DNA from: Dendrophyllia cribrosa
Taxonomy: Eukaryota > Cnidaria > Anthozoa > Scleractinia > Dendrophylliidae
Assembly (NCBI GenBank): GCA_024195265.1
Contig: JAJLRJ010000006.1
Span: 13,067,139 to 13,131,138 of the forward strand
DNA length: 64,000 nucleotides
Direction: 5' to 3'
Positions 28,701 through 39,226 of the stretch are shown here, one piece after another. The position numbers and the translations under genes are program-made. The notes under the pieces are model-generated. The model made no database searches and had not been told where the DNA came from. It saw only the letters and a list, made by a program, of their open reading frames with translations. Numbering within the stretch: position 1 is the stretch's first letter; the number at the start of each line of letters is the position of its first letter.

Positions 28701-31700
28701 TCCATTTTTGTTCTACAGTCCAAGACAGTAGGAAATGTTGTTTTTTCTTTATATAATAAAAAATTCGTAAATTGTTAACGAAGTCCATTATTATATCCCA
28801 AGTTCAAGTGTACGCGGAAGATTCGCTGTTTAAATAAAAACAAAATACAGGGGCAGATCCAGGAATGACGTAACTGAAGGGTGACGTAAACAAATTTTAA
28901 AAGCGAACAACGCAGACTAGGCAAGTGGGGGGGGGGGGGGGGGGGGAGGAGGTGCGCACCCCCTGCACCCCTCCCCTAGATCCGCCTATGAAATAGAAAT
29001 ATACTGGTAAACAGTAAGGTCAGTACAAGTACCTTAAACGCTCCGTTTGTTCTTTCTTATTCAGGTCGACGCTATTTCTGGCCGTTCCTACAGTTTCAAC
29101 CAGCTTAAAATTCTTACGCAAAGGTTTAGTTCAGCTCTGGTCAAACGAGGCTTTAAGAAAAACGATGTACTCGCCATCTACCTTCCAAACGTCATAGAAT
29201 ACCCGGTTATTTTTTACGGCGTCGCTTTCATTGGCGGAGTAGTAACGACGATCAACCCATTATACTCTTCCCAGGAGCTCGCGCGGCAGCTGCGAATCTC
29301 GGGAGCAACATATCTTGTCACCATTCCCCAGCTTGCAGAAAGCGCAAAAGATGCGGCGGCATCGGAAGGAGTTCGCTCTGTGTTTGTCATTGGAGAGGCA
29401 CCGGGCTGCGAGTCGCTGTCTGATGTTTTATCAGATGATGGAACTGCTTTTCCTGAACACGTGAACATTAATCCCAAAGAAGATACGGTGTGGTTGTCGT
29501 TTTCTTTTCTTGTGCCTTTTTTTTTGTAGATAACGTTTAAATTCCCCAGGAGGGCACCGAATAATAGGCCTTATAGATATTGCCATTTGCTTCTTTTAGC
29601 TCTCTTCTAGAATGACAAGCGACATGTTAATTTTGAGAAAGGTGAAGTGTCACTGAGTCTCATTCTGTTTCAGCAACAACACGAGCACCGATAAGGGCGA
29701 AACAGCTGTCCGCGTCTGCTTTCTAGTTTTGAGCGCTAATCATGTTAGGGACTCCCATATAAAAATGACGGGGGTGCTCGTCGGAAATTTTCGAAAAACA
29801 CCCTAAAAGGTACCAGAATCTCGTTTGATGGGCGCGGCTCAAAATAATTTTTACCCCCCAGAGGTAGCAATTCTAAAACAACACGTGTTATATTCTGTCG
29901 TATTTTTTCGGCTCATACCCTAAAAGGTACCGCGATAATTCTAACGGTGGTCATTTCAGATTTCAGCACCCTAAGCGGTACCAATGTACAAATTTTGACC
30001 CCTAAAAAGTACGATGAGCACCCCCGTCATTTTTATACGGGAAGTCCCCCCACGGGAGTTGACCGTGGTGATCTGTTGAAGAGAATTGCTGTCCCTTAGT
30101 TTCACTTATAGATATTGGGCCATTTTTTTGAAGTTTATCCCCTTGTATCTTGAAAAGTAAACCCTCCCCCCCACCCCCACCCCCTGGAATGACGAGTGTA
30201 AATTTTCTTGGTTGCACTGATATATCACGTCTCTTTGTCATAGGTGGCATTACCTTTCTCAAGTGGAACTACCGGTGTTTCCAAAGGCGTTATGCTCACA
30301 CACCATAATCTCACAGCCGCAATGCTTGTGCTTATGAGCCACAACATCGTTTCCGATCCCGAGAAGGCGGTTGTTCTGACGCTCCTGCCATTTTACCATA
30401 TCTACGCGCTAGTCGTTATGATGGGAGCATGTCTGCACCTTGGAGGCACGTTGGTGCTTCTCTCTCGGTTTGAACCCAACTCCTTCCTGAAAGCTATACA
30501 GAACTACAAGGTTTGGTTGTTGTTGTTGTTGTTGTTGTTTTGTTTTGGCCCTGACCACAAAACAACAAACAACAAACAACAAAACAACAAAAATATTTTT
30601 TAGTTAATTATTATACAATTTACAAGACAGGCCCGCATGTAGCAAAAGCTAATCTTGGCAGGCCAGTCAAATTAATTACGCGATTTTTACATAGAAATCG
30701 CTACACACACTATATTTAAAATAAGAAAAAAGAAGAAAGGAAAAAAAGAAGAAAAAAAAGAAAAGAGAAGAAACAAAAAGGAAAAACAAGTGATCGTTAT
30801 AAAAGAAAGAGAATTAAAATAGAGAATGAAAATATTAATTAATTACTTTTTTATTTAACTTTAGAGATAATCTCGTCAATATTAATACAGGAATCTGATT
30901 CTTTAAGTATAGTCAAAAGTATATTTTTAATTTTGTTTTTGAACGAACTCTTTGGTAGTTCTCTCAGGAAGCATGGTATCTCATTCCATAATTTTGCTCC
31001 AATACTAGAAAAGGCTTTTCTTTGTATTTCAAGTCTCGAGCGAGAAACAGTCTCGAGGAGAGTATCCGAAATTTATTTGAACTAAAACTATTTTGGTGGA
31101 TCATCTTCGGACATCTTTCATCTTGGAAATCTTCGGACATCTTTGGCAGTCTTCGGAAAATGATGGAAACGTTCGTACAACCTCCGGACAGTATTGGGAA
31201 AATTTTCGAAAATCTTCGGAAGTCGGCTTCGGAAAATCTTCGGAAATTGCTTAAAACGTCGTAATTAGTCTCTTTTATATAATATGCGAAATAATACATG
31301 GCTACTTGGAGATATGAAATTTCTCTTCGGGTGTTCAACTCGATTTGTCTTCGGGTGTTCAACTCGATTTCTCTTCGGGTGTTCAACTCGATTTCTCTTC
31401 GATTGTTCAACTCGATTTCTCTTCTATGTTTACGAGTTGTGACGGTATGTTGAGGAGCAACAAGAATACTACACATGACATCTGAACATTTAATTATAGT
31501 TAATCGAGGGACTGGGTTATGAAACCTTGCTGACTTCAATGGTGATAACAAAGGAGCTACAATTTATGTTGAACCGTACTTGACCGTGCACATCTTTTGT
31601 TTTTTGATCACACGCTATGGCTGAATAACTTAATAGCACCATTTCTATTGGTCAGTTGCTCGAACAAAAGTTCAACATCTATTGTGTTGTACACGCGGTC

Positions 31701-34700
31701 AAGGCCGAAAAACGATAATAAAAACATCGAACAAAGACAATTCTCAGGTTTCACAACCATTGCACTTTATTAACTATGATTTAATAAAGGGGCAGTATCA
31801 TGAGGGCGAAACTTGAAAACGTTCGGCCCATGTTTTCAAGTTTGATTCGGCAAATTCAAAAAGGCCGTCGAGAAGTGGAGGTATTTGTTGAATCAATGAA
31901 ATCCGTTTTGATAGCCGGAAGAAAAAAAAATCACTTTTAACAGTGATATGTCCAAAATTCCGGTGCAAGAACAATGAACAGTGCCGCGCGTGGAACCTCG
32001 TGATACTGCCCCTTTGATATAAAAGCGCTCCATGTAAAAAAGTATTTCTCCTACTCCGCTTGCATGTTTCCTTAGTACCTGTTCAACATTTCCCTGTTAC
32101 AGGTCACGGATGCGCCCATAGTACCTCCTCTCATATTGTTTCTGGCCAAGCACCCCCTGGTTGACAAATTCGATTTATCGAAGATGGTCCAGGTGAGCTC
32201 AGGAGCCGCCCCACTTGGCGAGGAGCTGGTAACAGCCATGCTGAAGCGGCTTCCTCAAGTGCAGTTATTAAGACAAGGTGGGTCAACATAAACTGAATTT
32301 TACCAGTAAGTCTTGTAGCACCCTTCACAGCTGTTATTTGGATCGTCACGCAGCATTTCTCCCTCGCTTTGCGTTGCGTGACGACTCAGACTGTTCTCAG
32401 TCTTCAATGCTGATGTTGTAAATGTTTTGGTGCTCATATTGTTGCTGTGATGCCGTTACGGTTCATTGTGCTATAGCCCTTAAAAATTACAAATTCAAGA
32501 AAAATCCCAAATTTTATTTTGTAAAATATTGAAAAACAAATGGTACCATGCGAAAGTACTCTGCTGAAGCGGTTTCATTTAAATGGTCACACCATAGGAT
32601 TTTGTCAACAGACTTAAAAGTTAGAACAAATGGTACCATGCAAAAGTACTGCTGAAGAGGTTTCATTTGAATGGTCACACCATAGGATTTCATCAACAGA
32701 CTCAAAAGTTAGAACAAATGGTACCATACAAAAGTACTGCTGAAGCGGATTCATTTAAGACTACGTTTACACTAGAGGAGATTTTTCCGGATTCATGACG
32801 AATCCGGAACATTTTGGTACCGGATTCGTTTTGCCGTTTACACGCAGATGGGTGAATCCGAAATAAAAACGTCCCGGTTTGGTCGCGTGTCCGGAGATTT
32901 TGAATCCGAAATCTTAGACTACGTTTACACTAGAGGACATTTTTCCGGATTCATAAATGTTTCCGGATTTATTAAATTTAGGGTATTCGGATTCGCAGGC
33001 GTTTATACTAAAGGGTATTCGGATTCCCAACCGTTTACACACATCGATAAATCCGAGGACATTCATGCGGGAACGGTTACAAAGCAGGCGAAAAAGTATC
33101 CGGATTCATGGGAACAACTGTTTACACTTCAAAACATTGCGGATTTACAGTAATCGGATACAAAGTATTCACTTTAGATTTCGGATTCAAAATCTCCGGA
33201 GACGCGACCAAACCGGGACGTTTTAATTTCGGATCCATCCATCTGCGTGTAAACGGCAAAGCGAATCCGGTACCAAAATGTTCCGGATTCGTCACGAATC
33301 CGGAAAAATCTCCTCTAGTGTAAACGTAGTCTAAAGTGAATACTTTGTGTCCGATTACTGTAAATCCGCAATGTTTTGAAGTGTAAACAGTTGTTCCCAT
33401 GAATCCGGATACTTTTTCGCCTGCTTTGTAACCGTTCCCGTCCTCGGATTTATCGATGTGTGTAAACGGTTGGGAATCCGAATACCTTTTAGTGTAAACG
33501 CCTGTGAATCCGAATACCCTAAATTTAATAAATCCGGAAACATTTATGAATCCGGAAAAATCTCCTCTAGTGTAAACGTAGTCTAAATGGTCACACCATA
33601 GGATTTCGTCAACAGACTCAAAAGTTAGAACTACATTACATGTCTCCATAATTGACTCTGCGGGTGAAAGGGTTAAGAAAGATACTTGCTTACAGTAAAT
33701 TCTTCAATGCTCCTTTTTAACTCGTAAAGTGACGCTCAGCATTGAACGAGTTGCAGCATTTGGGTAGAAATATTCCGATCGCTCGATCGCTCGGTTGTAA
33801 ACATTGAGCCCGCGATGTGTAATGATCACCTGGCTCATAGAAGCCTTTCCTTCATTTTTTTCAGGCTTCGGTATGACAGAAATTGCAGGAGCGTCCCATG
33901 TCACGCCATCTGAAGGAAAAACTAAGCATGGATCAGTTGGTCTGCTGCTGTCAAATTTGGAATGCAAGGTGAGTTGTTGGTTAAATAACACATCACGGGG
34001 CATTCCCTATTATATGGGTGTCTGTAAAACCACGAACCGAACCGAAACACCCCAAAACAGTATGGGTTTGCGCACGTGGGGGGTGTATAGCTGCAAGTCC
34101 CCACTGTGGTAGGGTGAAAAATAAAAGTAAACGCTCTCTGGATAATAGACCAAAGAACATGAATCCCGATTATGGTTCTTTAATTTTCTGTCTGTCAAAT
34201 TATAAATGTTAGTTTATAATGGGCGAAACCTCGGTCTAACTGAGAAAATTGATTAAAACCAAGAGCCAGTTACTTAGAGGGGGCGTTTTAGATTGAGAAA
34301 AAAAAATCAGAAAAAAATCAATAATTATAACATCCTAGCCTGTATACAGCCGCCCCCTCACCTCCCTGAGGGGAGGCGACGGCTGTACACAGGCACCTAT
34401 AATATCCTTACAACGGTAACCATTAACACACGTCCCATCACAATAGACCATTTTCGATATATTAAAATTCATACTTGGCTCCGAGGCTTGGGGGAATAAA
34501 ACAAAAGAAATGAATAATTCCACACTGAACCTCAATGTGATTTCTTTTGTTTTATTCCCCCGAGCCTCGGAGTCAAGTATGAATTTTAATATATCGAAAA
34601 TGGTCTATTCATTCCAGACGATCAAACTTGAGTTTGATGAATTCTATCAAAGGAAGGCCATTAACATTGTTTTTCAAAATCCAACTGGTTTTCGAGCAAT

Positions 34701-37700
34701 TTTACCAGAAACGAAAAAGAAAAACCTTTGGAACAAGTAGTTGCAGTTTTAAATAGATCTTCTTATTCAACGTGATAAAAAATTGGCGCTGCGTTTAGCG
34801 GTTTTAATTTACGATCCGCCTACTACACATGCATGACTGAGTTTCAAATTATCTTTCTGTTTAAACTGGCTTGCAAATCCTTTTGATTAAGTTTTACCTT
34901 TTCTTGAAATGCTGTCAGAATCCAAAATAATTTTAACGGCTTTTTCTTTGATTGACGTCAACTAAAACTCAACTTTATCCGCCTCTTTTGAAGGCGGTGG
35001 GTCACGTGTTATTGGTAACCGCTGTAATAACTGAATGCTCTCAATAGACATTGAACCCTCCACATAATCCCCCAAGGCATCATTTTTTTTCGTTGACCAT
35101 TCAATAAGGACTGCTGCTGCGTGCTCCAAAGGTCGTATAACGATTTATAACCAGCCAGTTATCGATCACTGAGTTATACTTTGAACTATTTACCAAAATG
35201 TGTTAATATATTTATTGAAAATAGTTTATTAATACTAAATAGATCATCAACCCCGAGACTGGCGAGATTCTTGGCACAAACCAGGATGGAGAACTCTGTG
35301 TGAAAGGACCAATTGTTATGAAAGGTGATAAGCGTTTTTGATAAATGGATCAGTGCTCATAATACAAATCGATACTGATTTTTCAGTCTGGTCGTTAAAC
35401 TCTTTTGTTATTGTTATTGTTTATCATTATCACTGTCAGTCAAAGTCATTATCAGTGCCATTGCCCATGTCATTGTTCAGTCCATTGTTATTTTCTTTAT
35501 AATTGTAAAGTTGTTTGTTAAGTTGTTAATATGTTTAAAGGACCTAAAGCCCCGTCTACACGAGTAATTTTTATGTGGCAACTGTATGTGACAATTTTTA
35601 TTTGCCCGTGTAGATGATCCACCCCTACACGAGCAATTTTTATGTGGCAACTGTATGTGGCAAATTTTATTTGTCCGTGTAGATGATCGACAAATATTTG
35701 TTGTTAATTTGCGTCAGTAATAATTTCGCACAGTGGAGGGACTGGGTTCTACAGATGACGTCGATATAATTGTCACATTTTATGTGGCGTCTCGTCCACA
35801 CGGACAATTATCGGTATGTGGCAATTTTTATTTGCCACATAAAAACTAACACGCCAGCTTTTCAGCAAATACAGTTGTCACATAAAAATTGGTCATTTTT
35901 CATCATCTACACGGGCAAATAAAAATTGCCACATAAAAATTGCTCGTTTAGACGGGGCTTAAATTGTCACCATATTCAGAGTTACTTTAAAAAGCCAAAA
36001 GACATCTTTATATCAATGAAACCCCAAAAATAATGGTTCAGTTTTGTTTAAAATTATTCTACTAGTGCTCTAAAAGTGAAAATGAGTGTCTTGAGCTGCA
36101 GATGGCCAGGATTTCACGTTTATCGCTTCTGTCTTGGAAAAATCGCGAAAACTCTGATTATGGTTTATTTTCTCTTCGAAAATTCACTTGATATCTTCCT
36201 CTTAGTGTTCTGTAAGCATTTTGTGTATGACAACTTTATTAGTTTTAATTTGGAGAAGTTTTGACCCAAAAACGCTCAAAATCACCATGACAACATAGCT
36301 CCTTTAAATATGCACAGAACTTTCTATTAAAATTCAGCAAGAACTCTCGAGCAACATAGGCCTTTATCGCGCCCCGCCATTTTGTATAAAAAGAAAAGAT
36401 TTACGCCGCCCAGCCTCGCCGTGAAAAAGTTGAAAACGAGGTTGGGCGGGCAAAAACAAAGCATTTTATTCTCCGGGGAGTCAACATGGCCGCCGCGTGA
36501 TAAAGGCCTATTGTAGGTAAAGTCGCACACGAGCCACAGGGTACCCACACGGTCGGAGCTTAACCCGGTTTCTGTAGCATGAAGCAACTAGGAATATTGC
36601 TACTCCCTGGATTGAATGCTAGTCCATCGGCGTAGGGTCACCCCCAGCATGATGTCGCTGGTACCCATTTATACATCTGGGCCAGGTTATTCAAAGCACG
36701 ATTAAGCTAACCCAGGATTAGCGTTAATTTTGAATCCAGTTAAATAACTCAACAGTTGAAAAATTTCCAAACAGTTTAGACTTTAACTTGTCTTCACTGC
36801 TAGCTATAAATGACCTTTTGAAAACATTTTTAAACAGAGAAATGAAATCCTCGGTTAACTTTTAATCCGGGATTAGCGTTAATCGGCTTTCGAACAACCG
36901 GACCCAGGGTGAAGAGAGACAACGTGGAGCAACGTTTCTTGTTTAAGTAAACATGGTAAAAAGCACGACGATAGAGACCAGGCCTCGCACCACAGGCACG
37001 CTGAACACTACTCCATCGCACTTCTAATTTGTTTCCAAATGAATATGTTGCGGACAATTCCCAAGCTGTTCGCAAGTGCGTTCTGGGCCTAACACTCATG
37101 ACCTACAGAACTAAAATTTGATCAGACTGTTTCTCTTTACCAACTCTTAACCCTTTCACTCCCAGAGTCAATTATGGAGACATGTAATGTGGTGTAGTTC
37201 TAACTTTTGAGTCTGTTGACAAAATCCTGTGGTGTGACCATTCAAATGAAACCTCTTCGGCAGTCCTTGTGTATGCTACCACTGTCACGCAGATTTTGCT
37301 GTGTTTTGGTCAAAATTCACCGAATATATGACAAAGTACCTTTGCTCAAACATAAAACTGCTTTTAGAACACCAAGAAGATAATATCAAGTGATTTCTTC
37401 AAGGAAGAACAAACCATAATAAGTTTTTCTGTAGACTGCAAAACAGTCGTATTTTTTGCGTCATACGAATGTGCGCGGTCTTTGAACGAAAGGTCTGGAG
37501 CGACGGTGAATATGAAGAGTGGGACTGGGGAGAGCCGCTCGCGCGCGACCACGCTTTTGGCGCTTCGCGCCTTTGCGAGCGAGCCAGCGGGAAAAAAACG
37601 ACTGTTTTGCAGTCTAGTTTTTCTGCGATTTTTCCACGACTCTTGGGAGGAACTTGAAAAAATTGGCCAATTTTTTCAAGTTGCAATCCATTTCCATCCT

Positions 37701-39025
37701 GGCCATCCGCAGCCAAAGATAACGAATACTAGTTTCTGTGCACTAGTAGAGTATTTGTTAACAAAACTGAACCGTTATTTTAAGGTTTCCATTGAAACAA
37801 ATATGTTTTTTGGCTTTTCAAAGTGATGCTAAAAATAGGTGACAGTGTCCCTTCAAAGGGTTAGATACTTTTATCAGTTGATACTGTTTGTGCAAGCAAA
37901 GCCTGGATTTGTGATGCCTTTACCTTTCCTAGGTTATTTAAACAACCCAGAGGCCACCGCTCGGACAATTGATAGTGAAGGTTGGCTTCACACAGGAGAT
38001 ATCGCACATTACGACGAAGATGATTATTTCTTTATCGTTGATCGACTCAAAGAACTCATCAAATACAAAGGATTCCAGGTAAATCAATAAAATGATTCCT
38101 TTGTATTTCTGTATCTATGTAACATGACTCCTTAACTGCGGTTAGTCGGCGTAAAAATTCTAAGCAAGCCATTGCAACAAACCGGCGTCACGATAAAAAT
38201 TTCGAAAACGACAGAAATATGCAAAAAATAAGTAAAGTCCGTTGAGATAGTTATTTCTTTGAGATCTCAAAGCTCATAACTTTTTCCTAAGTCTGTGATC
38301 ATGAGTTTACTAAATCATTTTACGATGTTTTAAATAACGTTGCAAGCTTTCTTTAAAGCGTTTGTTTGCTGTTTGAATGCGTAACAACCGGAACACCGGA
38401 TTTCGAAAGGAGCGTGGATATGCTTTGGTTTGACGCATGCACATACATTTGACTGCAGTGGACTTGAACCCAAAAACATGTCCTTTTTTAAGGTACCGTC
38501 AAGTTTTACCCTGTCACCAAAAAACGTAAAGGCCCACCTTCACCCACAACGCTGTGCGCGCCGTAATCACTTTCTGTGCTGAATTTAGTGTTACGCTTGA
38601 ATGCGTGCAACCAATCAGATCACGCGTATGAACAATGGAGCATTTCAAAACAAAAACAAACGACTGCAACGTCTTTTGGGTGAAGGTGGGCCTTTAAGCG
38701 ATTCTCTTTTTTCTTTCTCACTTTCCAGGTGCCTCCCGCCGAGCTCGAAGCATTGTTGATTACTCACCCAAACATCGACGATGTTGCAGTGATCGGAGTC
38801 CCCGATCTTGAAGCCGGAGAGCTGCCGAAGGCCTTCGTGGTCCGGCGTGGAAATGTGACATCAGAGGAAATCATAGAGTTCGTGGCCAAGAAAGCCCCTC
38901 CGCAGAAAAAACTGAGGGGTGGGGTGGAGTTTGTCGATCAGATACCAAAATCAGCTAGTGGGAAGATATTACGACGAATGCTTCGAAATCAAGAGAAAGA
39001 AAAGCGTACTAGGGCAAAGTTGTAA
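25606..39025 (+). CDS. Unit B: 4-coumarate-CoA ligase/luciferase-like acyl-CoA synthetase, PTS1 (AKL) end (8 exons, 532 aa)
   Basis: Exons 25606-25710, 29065-29487, 30244-30510, 32103-32277, 33865-33968, 35243-35324, 37933-38078 and 38729-39025 join in one 1599-nt frame. Predicted enzyme: ATP-dependent acid:CoA ligase, acyl-AMP intermediate. Motifs: P-loop [11 protein letters not shown] (181-191), pocket strand [18 protein letters not shown] (324-332), HTGD with D408, [12 protein letters not shown], catalytic K513 in SGKILRR. The C-terminus RTRAKL is a PTS1-type signal, so a peroxisomal location is expected, as for firefly luciferase and many 4CL-like enzymes. It differs from unit A by GFGMTEI for GYGMTEL and by Ser for Pro in the P-loop (GVSKG). 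The usual exon 2 is split by an extra 756-bp intron at codon 176/177. An in-frame TGA at 25552 supports the ATG. Confidence 0.9.
27214..27644. mobile_element. Tc1/mariner-type MITE with TA duplication
   Basis: Termini CAGTAAAAACCCGCAAGTAA and the inverted partner ending GGGTTTTTACTG, flanked by TA on both sides (27212-27213; 27645-27646). Internal aggttcttac motifs also repeat. Confidence 0.85.
28850..28988. mobile_element. hAT-like MITE (caggggcggatc family), copy 1
   Basis: Ends caggggcagatcca and its partner tagatccgcct; shares cgtaactgaagggtgacgta with 57196-57354 in the opposite orientation. Ends only about 75 bases before exon 2 of unit B and includes a ~22-base poly-G. Confidence 0.75.
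29065..29487 (+). CDS. Unit B exon 2 (first half of the usual core exon)
   Basis: 141 codons, [14 protein letters not shown] to NPKEDT. Ends at a GTGTGG donor just before the P-loop, where every paralog in the window reads through without an intron. Confidence 0.85.
29488..30243 (+). other. Private intron of unit B
   Basis: 756 bases, GTGTGG...CATAG, phase 0, between codons 176 and 177. Absent from both modules of A, from C and from D. A GGTG tetranucleotide straddles both splice sites. It contains the inverted-repeat element at 29748-30048. Confidence 0.8.
29748..30048. mobile_element. MITE inside the private intron of unit B
   Basis: ~36-base terminal inverted repeats: gggactcccatataaaaatg and, inverted, gggacttcccgtataaaaat, both continuing into gacgggggtgctc. 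The interior repeats the phrase ccctaaaaggtacc three or four times. Confidence 0.85.
30244..30510 (+). CDS. Unit B exon 3 (P-loop half)
   Basis: 89 codons beginning [15 protein letters not shown] and ending QNYK. 141 plus 89 codons equals the 230 codons of the undivided exon in unit A, which confirms the split. A (GTT)n run starts 5 bases after the exon end. Confidence 0.88.
30513..30595. repeat. (GTT)n followed by (AAC)n: inverted microsatellite
   Basis: GTT repeats directly after the exon 3 donor of unit B, then aacaaac repeats about 20 bases on; the two can pair as a hairpin just inside the intron. Confidence 0.85.
30600..31050 (-). mobile_element. LINE 3' end (reverse-transcriptase C-terminal tail and 3' UTR)
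   Basis: Minus strand frame ending at the stop 30851-30853 reads [16 protein letters not shown], then [18 protein letters not shown]. The pattern G-A-K-x-W-N-x-(I/L)-P followed by SFK..(L/I)K is the usual tail of non-LTR retrotransposon polyproteins. The 30600-30850 part, with gcaaaagctaatcttggcag, looks like its 3' UTR. 5' truncated. Confidence 0.75.
31317..31425. repeat. 24-bp tandem repeat
   Basis: Four full copies and a part of atttctcttcgggtgttcaa(ctcg). Confidence 0.9.
31786..32015. mobile_element. MITE, aaaggggcagtatcatgagg family
   Basis: Termini AAAGGGGCAGTATCATGAGG and the partner CCTCGTGATACTGCCCCTTT. The interior (tcaagtttgattcgg, gccgtcgagaagtgg) resembles the leader of the 15363-15715 ORF element, so it is probably an internal-deletion derivative. 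Confidence 0.8.
32103..32277 (+). CDS. Unit B exon 4
   Basis: 175 nt, same length and phases as the A exons; [14 protein letters not shown] and [11 protein letters not shown]. Confidence 0.88.
32530..33660 (-). repeat. T1-family tandem repeat interrupted by a nested element
   Basis: Minus-oriented copies from about 32539, broken at 32758 by the 32759-33583 insertion and resuming at 33587 with atggtcacaccataggattt. Confidence 0.85.
32759..33583. mobile_element. Harbinger-type composite MITE with interleaved inverted repeats
   Basis: Flanked by TAA (32756-32758; 33584-33586); termini GACTACGTTTACACTAGAGG and complement. Four arms lie in the order A (32759-32913), B (32917-33174), A' (33178-33332), B' (33333-33583), where A' and B' are inverted copies. 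Inner junctions also carry GACTACG termini, so two related elements are merged. Confidence 0.85.
33865..33968 (+). CDS. Unit B exon 5 (GFGMTE)
   Basis: 104 nt; [16 protein letters not shown], then NLECK before gtgagt. Confidence 0.88.
34337..34392. repeat. Short inverted repeat (agcctgtatacagccg)
   Basis: cctgtatacagccgccccctc pairs with its near-complement ending ggctgtacacagg; looks like both ends of a deleted MITE. Confidence 0.6.
34442..34609. mobile_element. Hairpin MITE, 69-base arms
   Basis: 34442-34510 and 34541-34609 are inverted copies with two mismatches (aatagaccattttcgatata...), separated by 30 bases. Confidence 0.85.
35243..35324 (+). CDS. Unit B exon 6
   Basis: 82 nt; [11 protein letters not shown] and [13 protein letters not shown]. 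Confidence 0.86.
35548..35959. mobile_element. Harbinger-type MITE with TAA duplication
   Basis: Termini AGCCCCGTCTACACGAG and its partner ending GACGGGGCT, flanked by TAA (35545-35547; 35960-35962). The interior repeats aatttttatgtggcaac. Confidence 0.85.
36510..37085 (-). repeat. Dispersed repeat interrupted by a nested MITE
   Basis: Contains gagccacagggtacccacac, ctagtccatcggcgtaggg, ggtacccatttatac and, after the insertion, gaagagagacaacgtggag. I recognise this chain as a common repeat of coral genomes, normally continuous across the tacacctgggtg junction. Confidence 0.65.
36677..36908. mobile_element. Nested MITE inside the 36510-37085 repeat
   Basis: Imperfect terminal inverted repeats CTGGGCCAGGTTATTCAAAG and, inverted, CTGGGTCCGGTTGTTCGAAA, continuing into cgattaagctaa-like sequence. 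It splits the host repeat exactly at its cctgggtg phrase. Confidence 0.75.
37284..37857 (+). repeat. Dispersed repeat R1, copy 2 (interrupted)
   Basis: Same sequence as 7020-7415 except for the 185-bp insertion and 9-bp duplication at 37423-37625. Lies in unit B intron 6. Confidence 0.85.
37432..37616. mobile_element. 185-bp Mutator-like MITE with 9-bp target duplication
   Basis: Termini TAGACTGCAAAACAGTCG and its exact complement; target duplication GTTTTTCTG at 37423-37431 and 37617-37625. Copy 1 of R1 at about 7178-7187 has a single gtttttctg, the empty site. The 9-bp duplication suits Mutator-like elements (hAT would give 8). Confidence 0.9.
37933..38078 (+). CDS. Unit B exon 7 (HTGD and hinge)
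   Basis: 146 nt; [17 protein letters not shown] then [14 protein letters not shown]. Confidence 0.88.
38530..38694. mobile_element. Small MITE before unit B exon 8
   Basis: Termini AAAGGCCCACCTTCACCCA and complement TGGGTGAAGGTGGGCCTTT; the right end lies about 35 bases before the exon 8 start. Confidence 0.75.
38729..39025 (+). CDS. Unit B exon 8 (C-domain, AKL end)
   Basis: 98 codons plus [31 protein letters not shown] (K513), then a short basic tail ending TRAKL, a PTS1-type tripeptide. Confidence 0.9.
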   Translation: MPPAELEALLITHPNIDDVAVIGVPDLEAGELPKAFVVRRGNVTSEEIIEFVAKKAPPQKKLRGGVEFVDQIPKSASGKILRRMLRNQEKEKRTRAKL

Positions 39026-39220
39026 AGAGGATAAAGTCATGAGTTTTTTTTTTTTGTGTGTGTGTGTGTGTGTGTGTGTAACAGATTATGCATGGAGAAT
39101 AATTTTAGAGAGATTAAGCACTGCGTTCTACTGCAAACGGCGAACGCGGGCTTGCCGTTTGCGGTCTGCCGTGAAATACTCACAATTGCCATAAGCTTTG
39201 CGTAAACTCACTATAGAAAA

Positions 39221-39226
39221 AATAAA
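39221..39226 (+). terminator. Candidate polyadenylation signal, unit B
   Basis: AATAAA about 196 nt after the unit B stop, followed by an A-run. Confidence 0.45.

Larger units (their letters stand above)
25711..29064 (+). other. Unit B intron 1
   Basis: 3.35 kb. Contains a ~70-base direct repeat (about 26388-26452 and 26545-26612; tattgtattaacattgcatt), the elements at 27214-27644 and 28850-28988, and poly-G/C runs near 27868-27888, 28457-28475 and 28926-28947. Confidence 0.75.
33969..35242 (+). other. Unit B intron 5
   Basis: Contains two hairpins (34337-34392 and 34442-34609) and otherwise unique AT-rich sequence. Confidence 0.7.

Noticed and set aside
31022..31551. Overlapping frames rich in RREIELNT or LRK
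   Set aside because: Caused by the 24-bp tandem repeat and cttcgga-type repeats; no domain.
32848..33649. Long open frames with DFSGF..VSGF-type text on both strands
   Set aside because: They lie wholly in the inverted arms of the 32759-33583 MITE and repeat with it.
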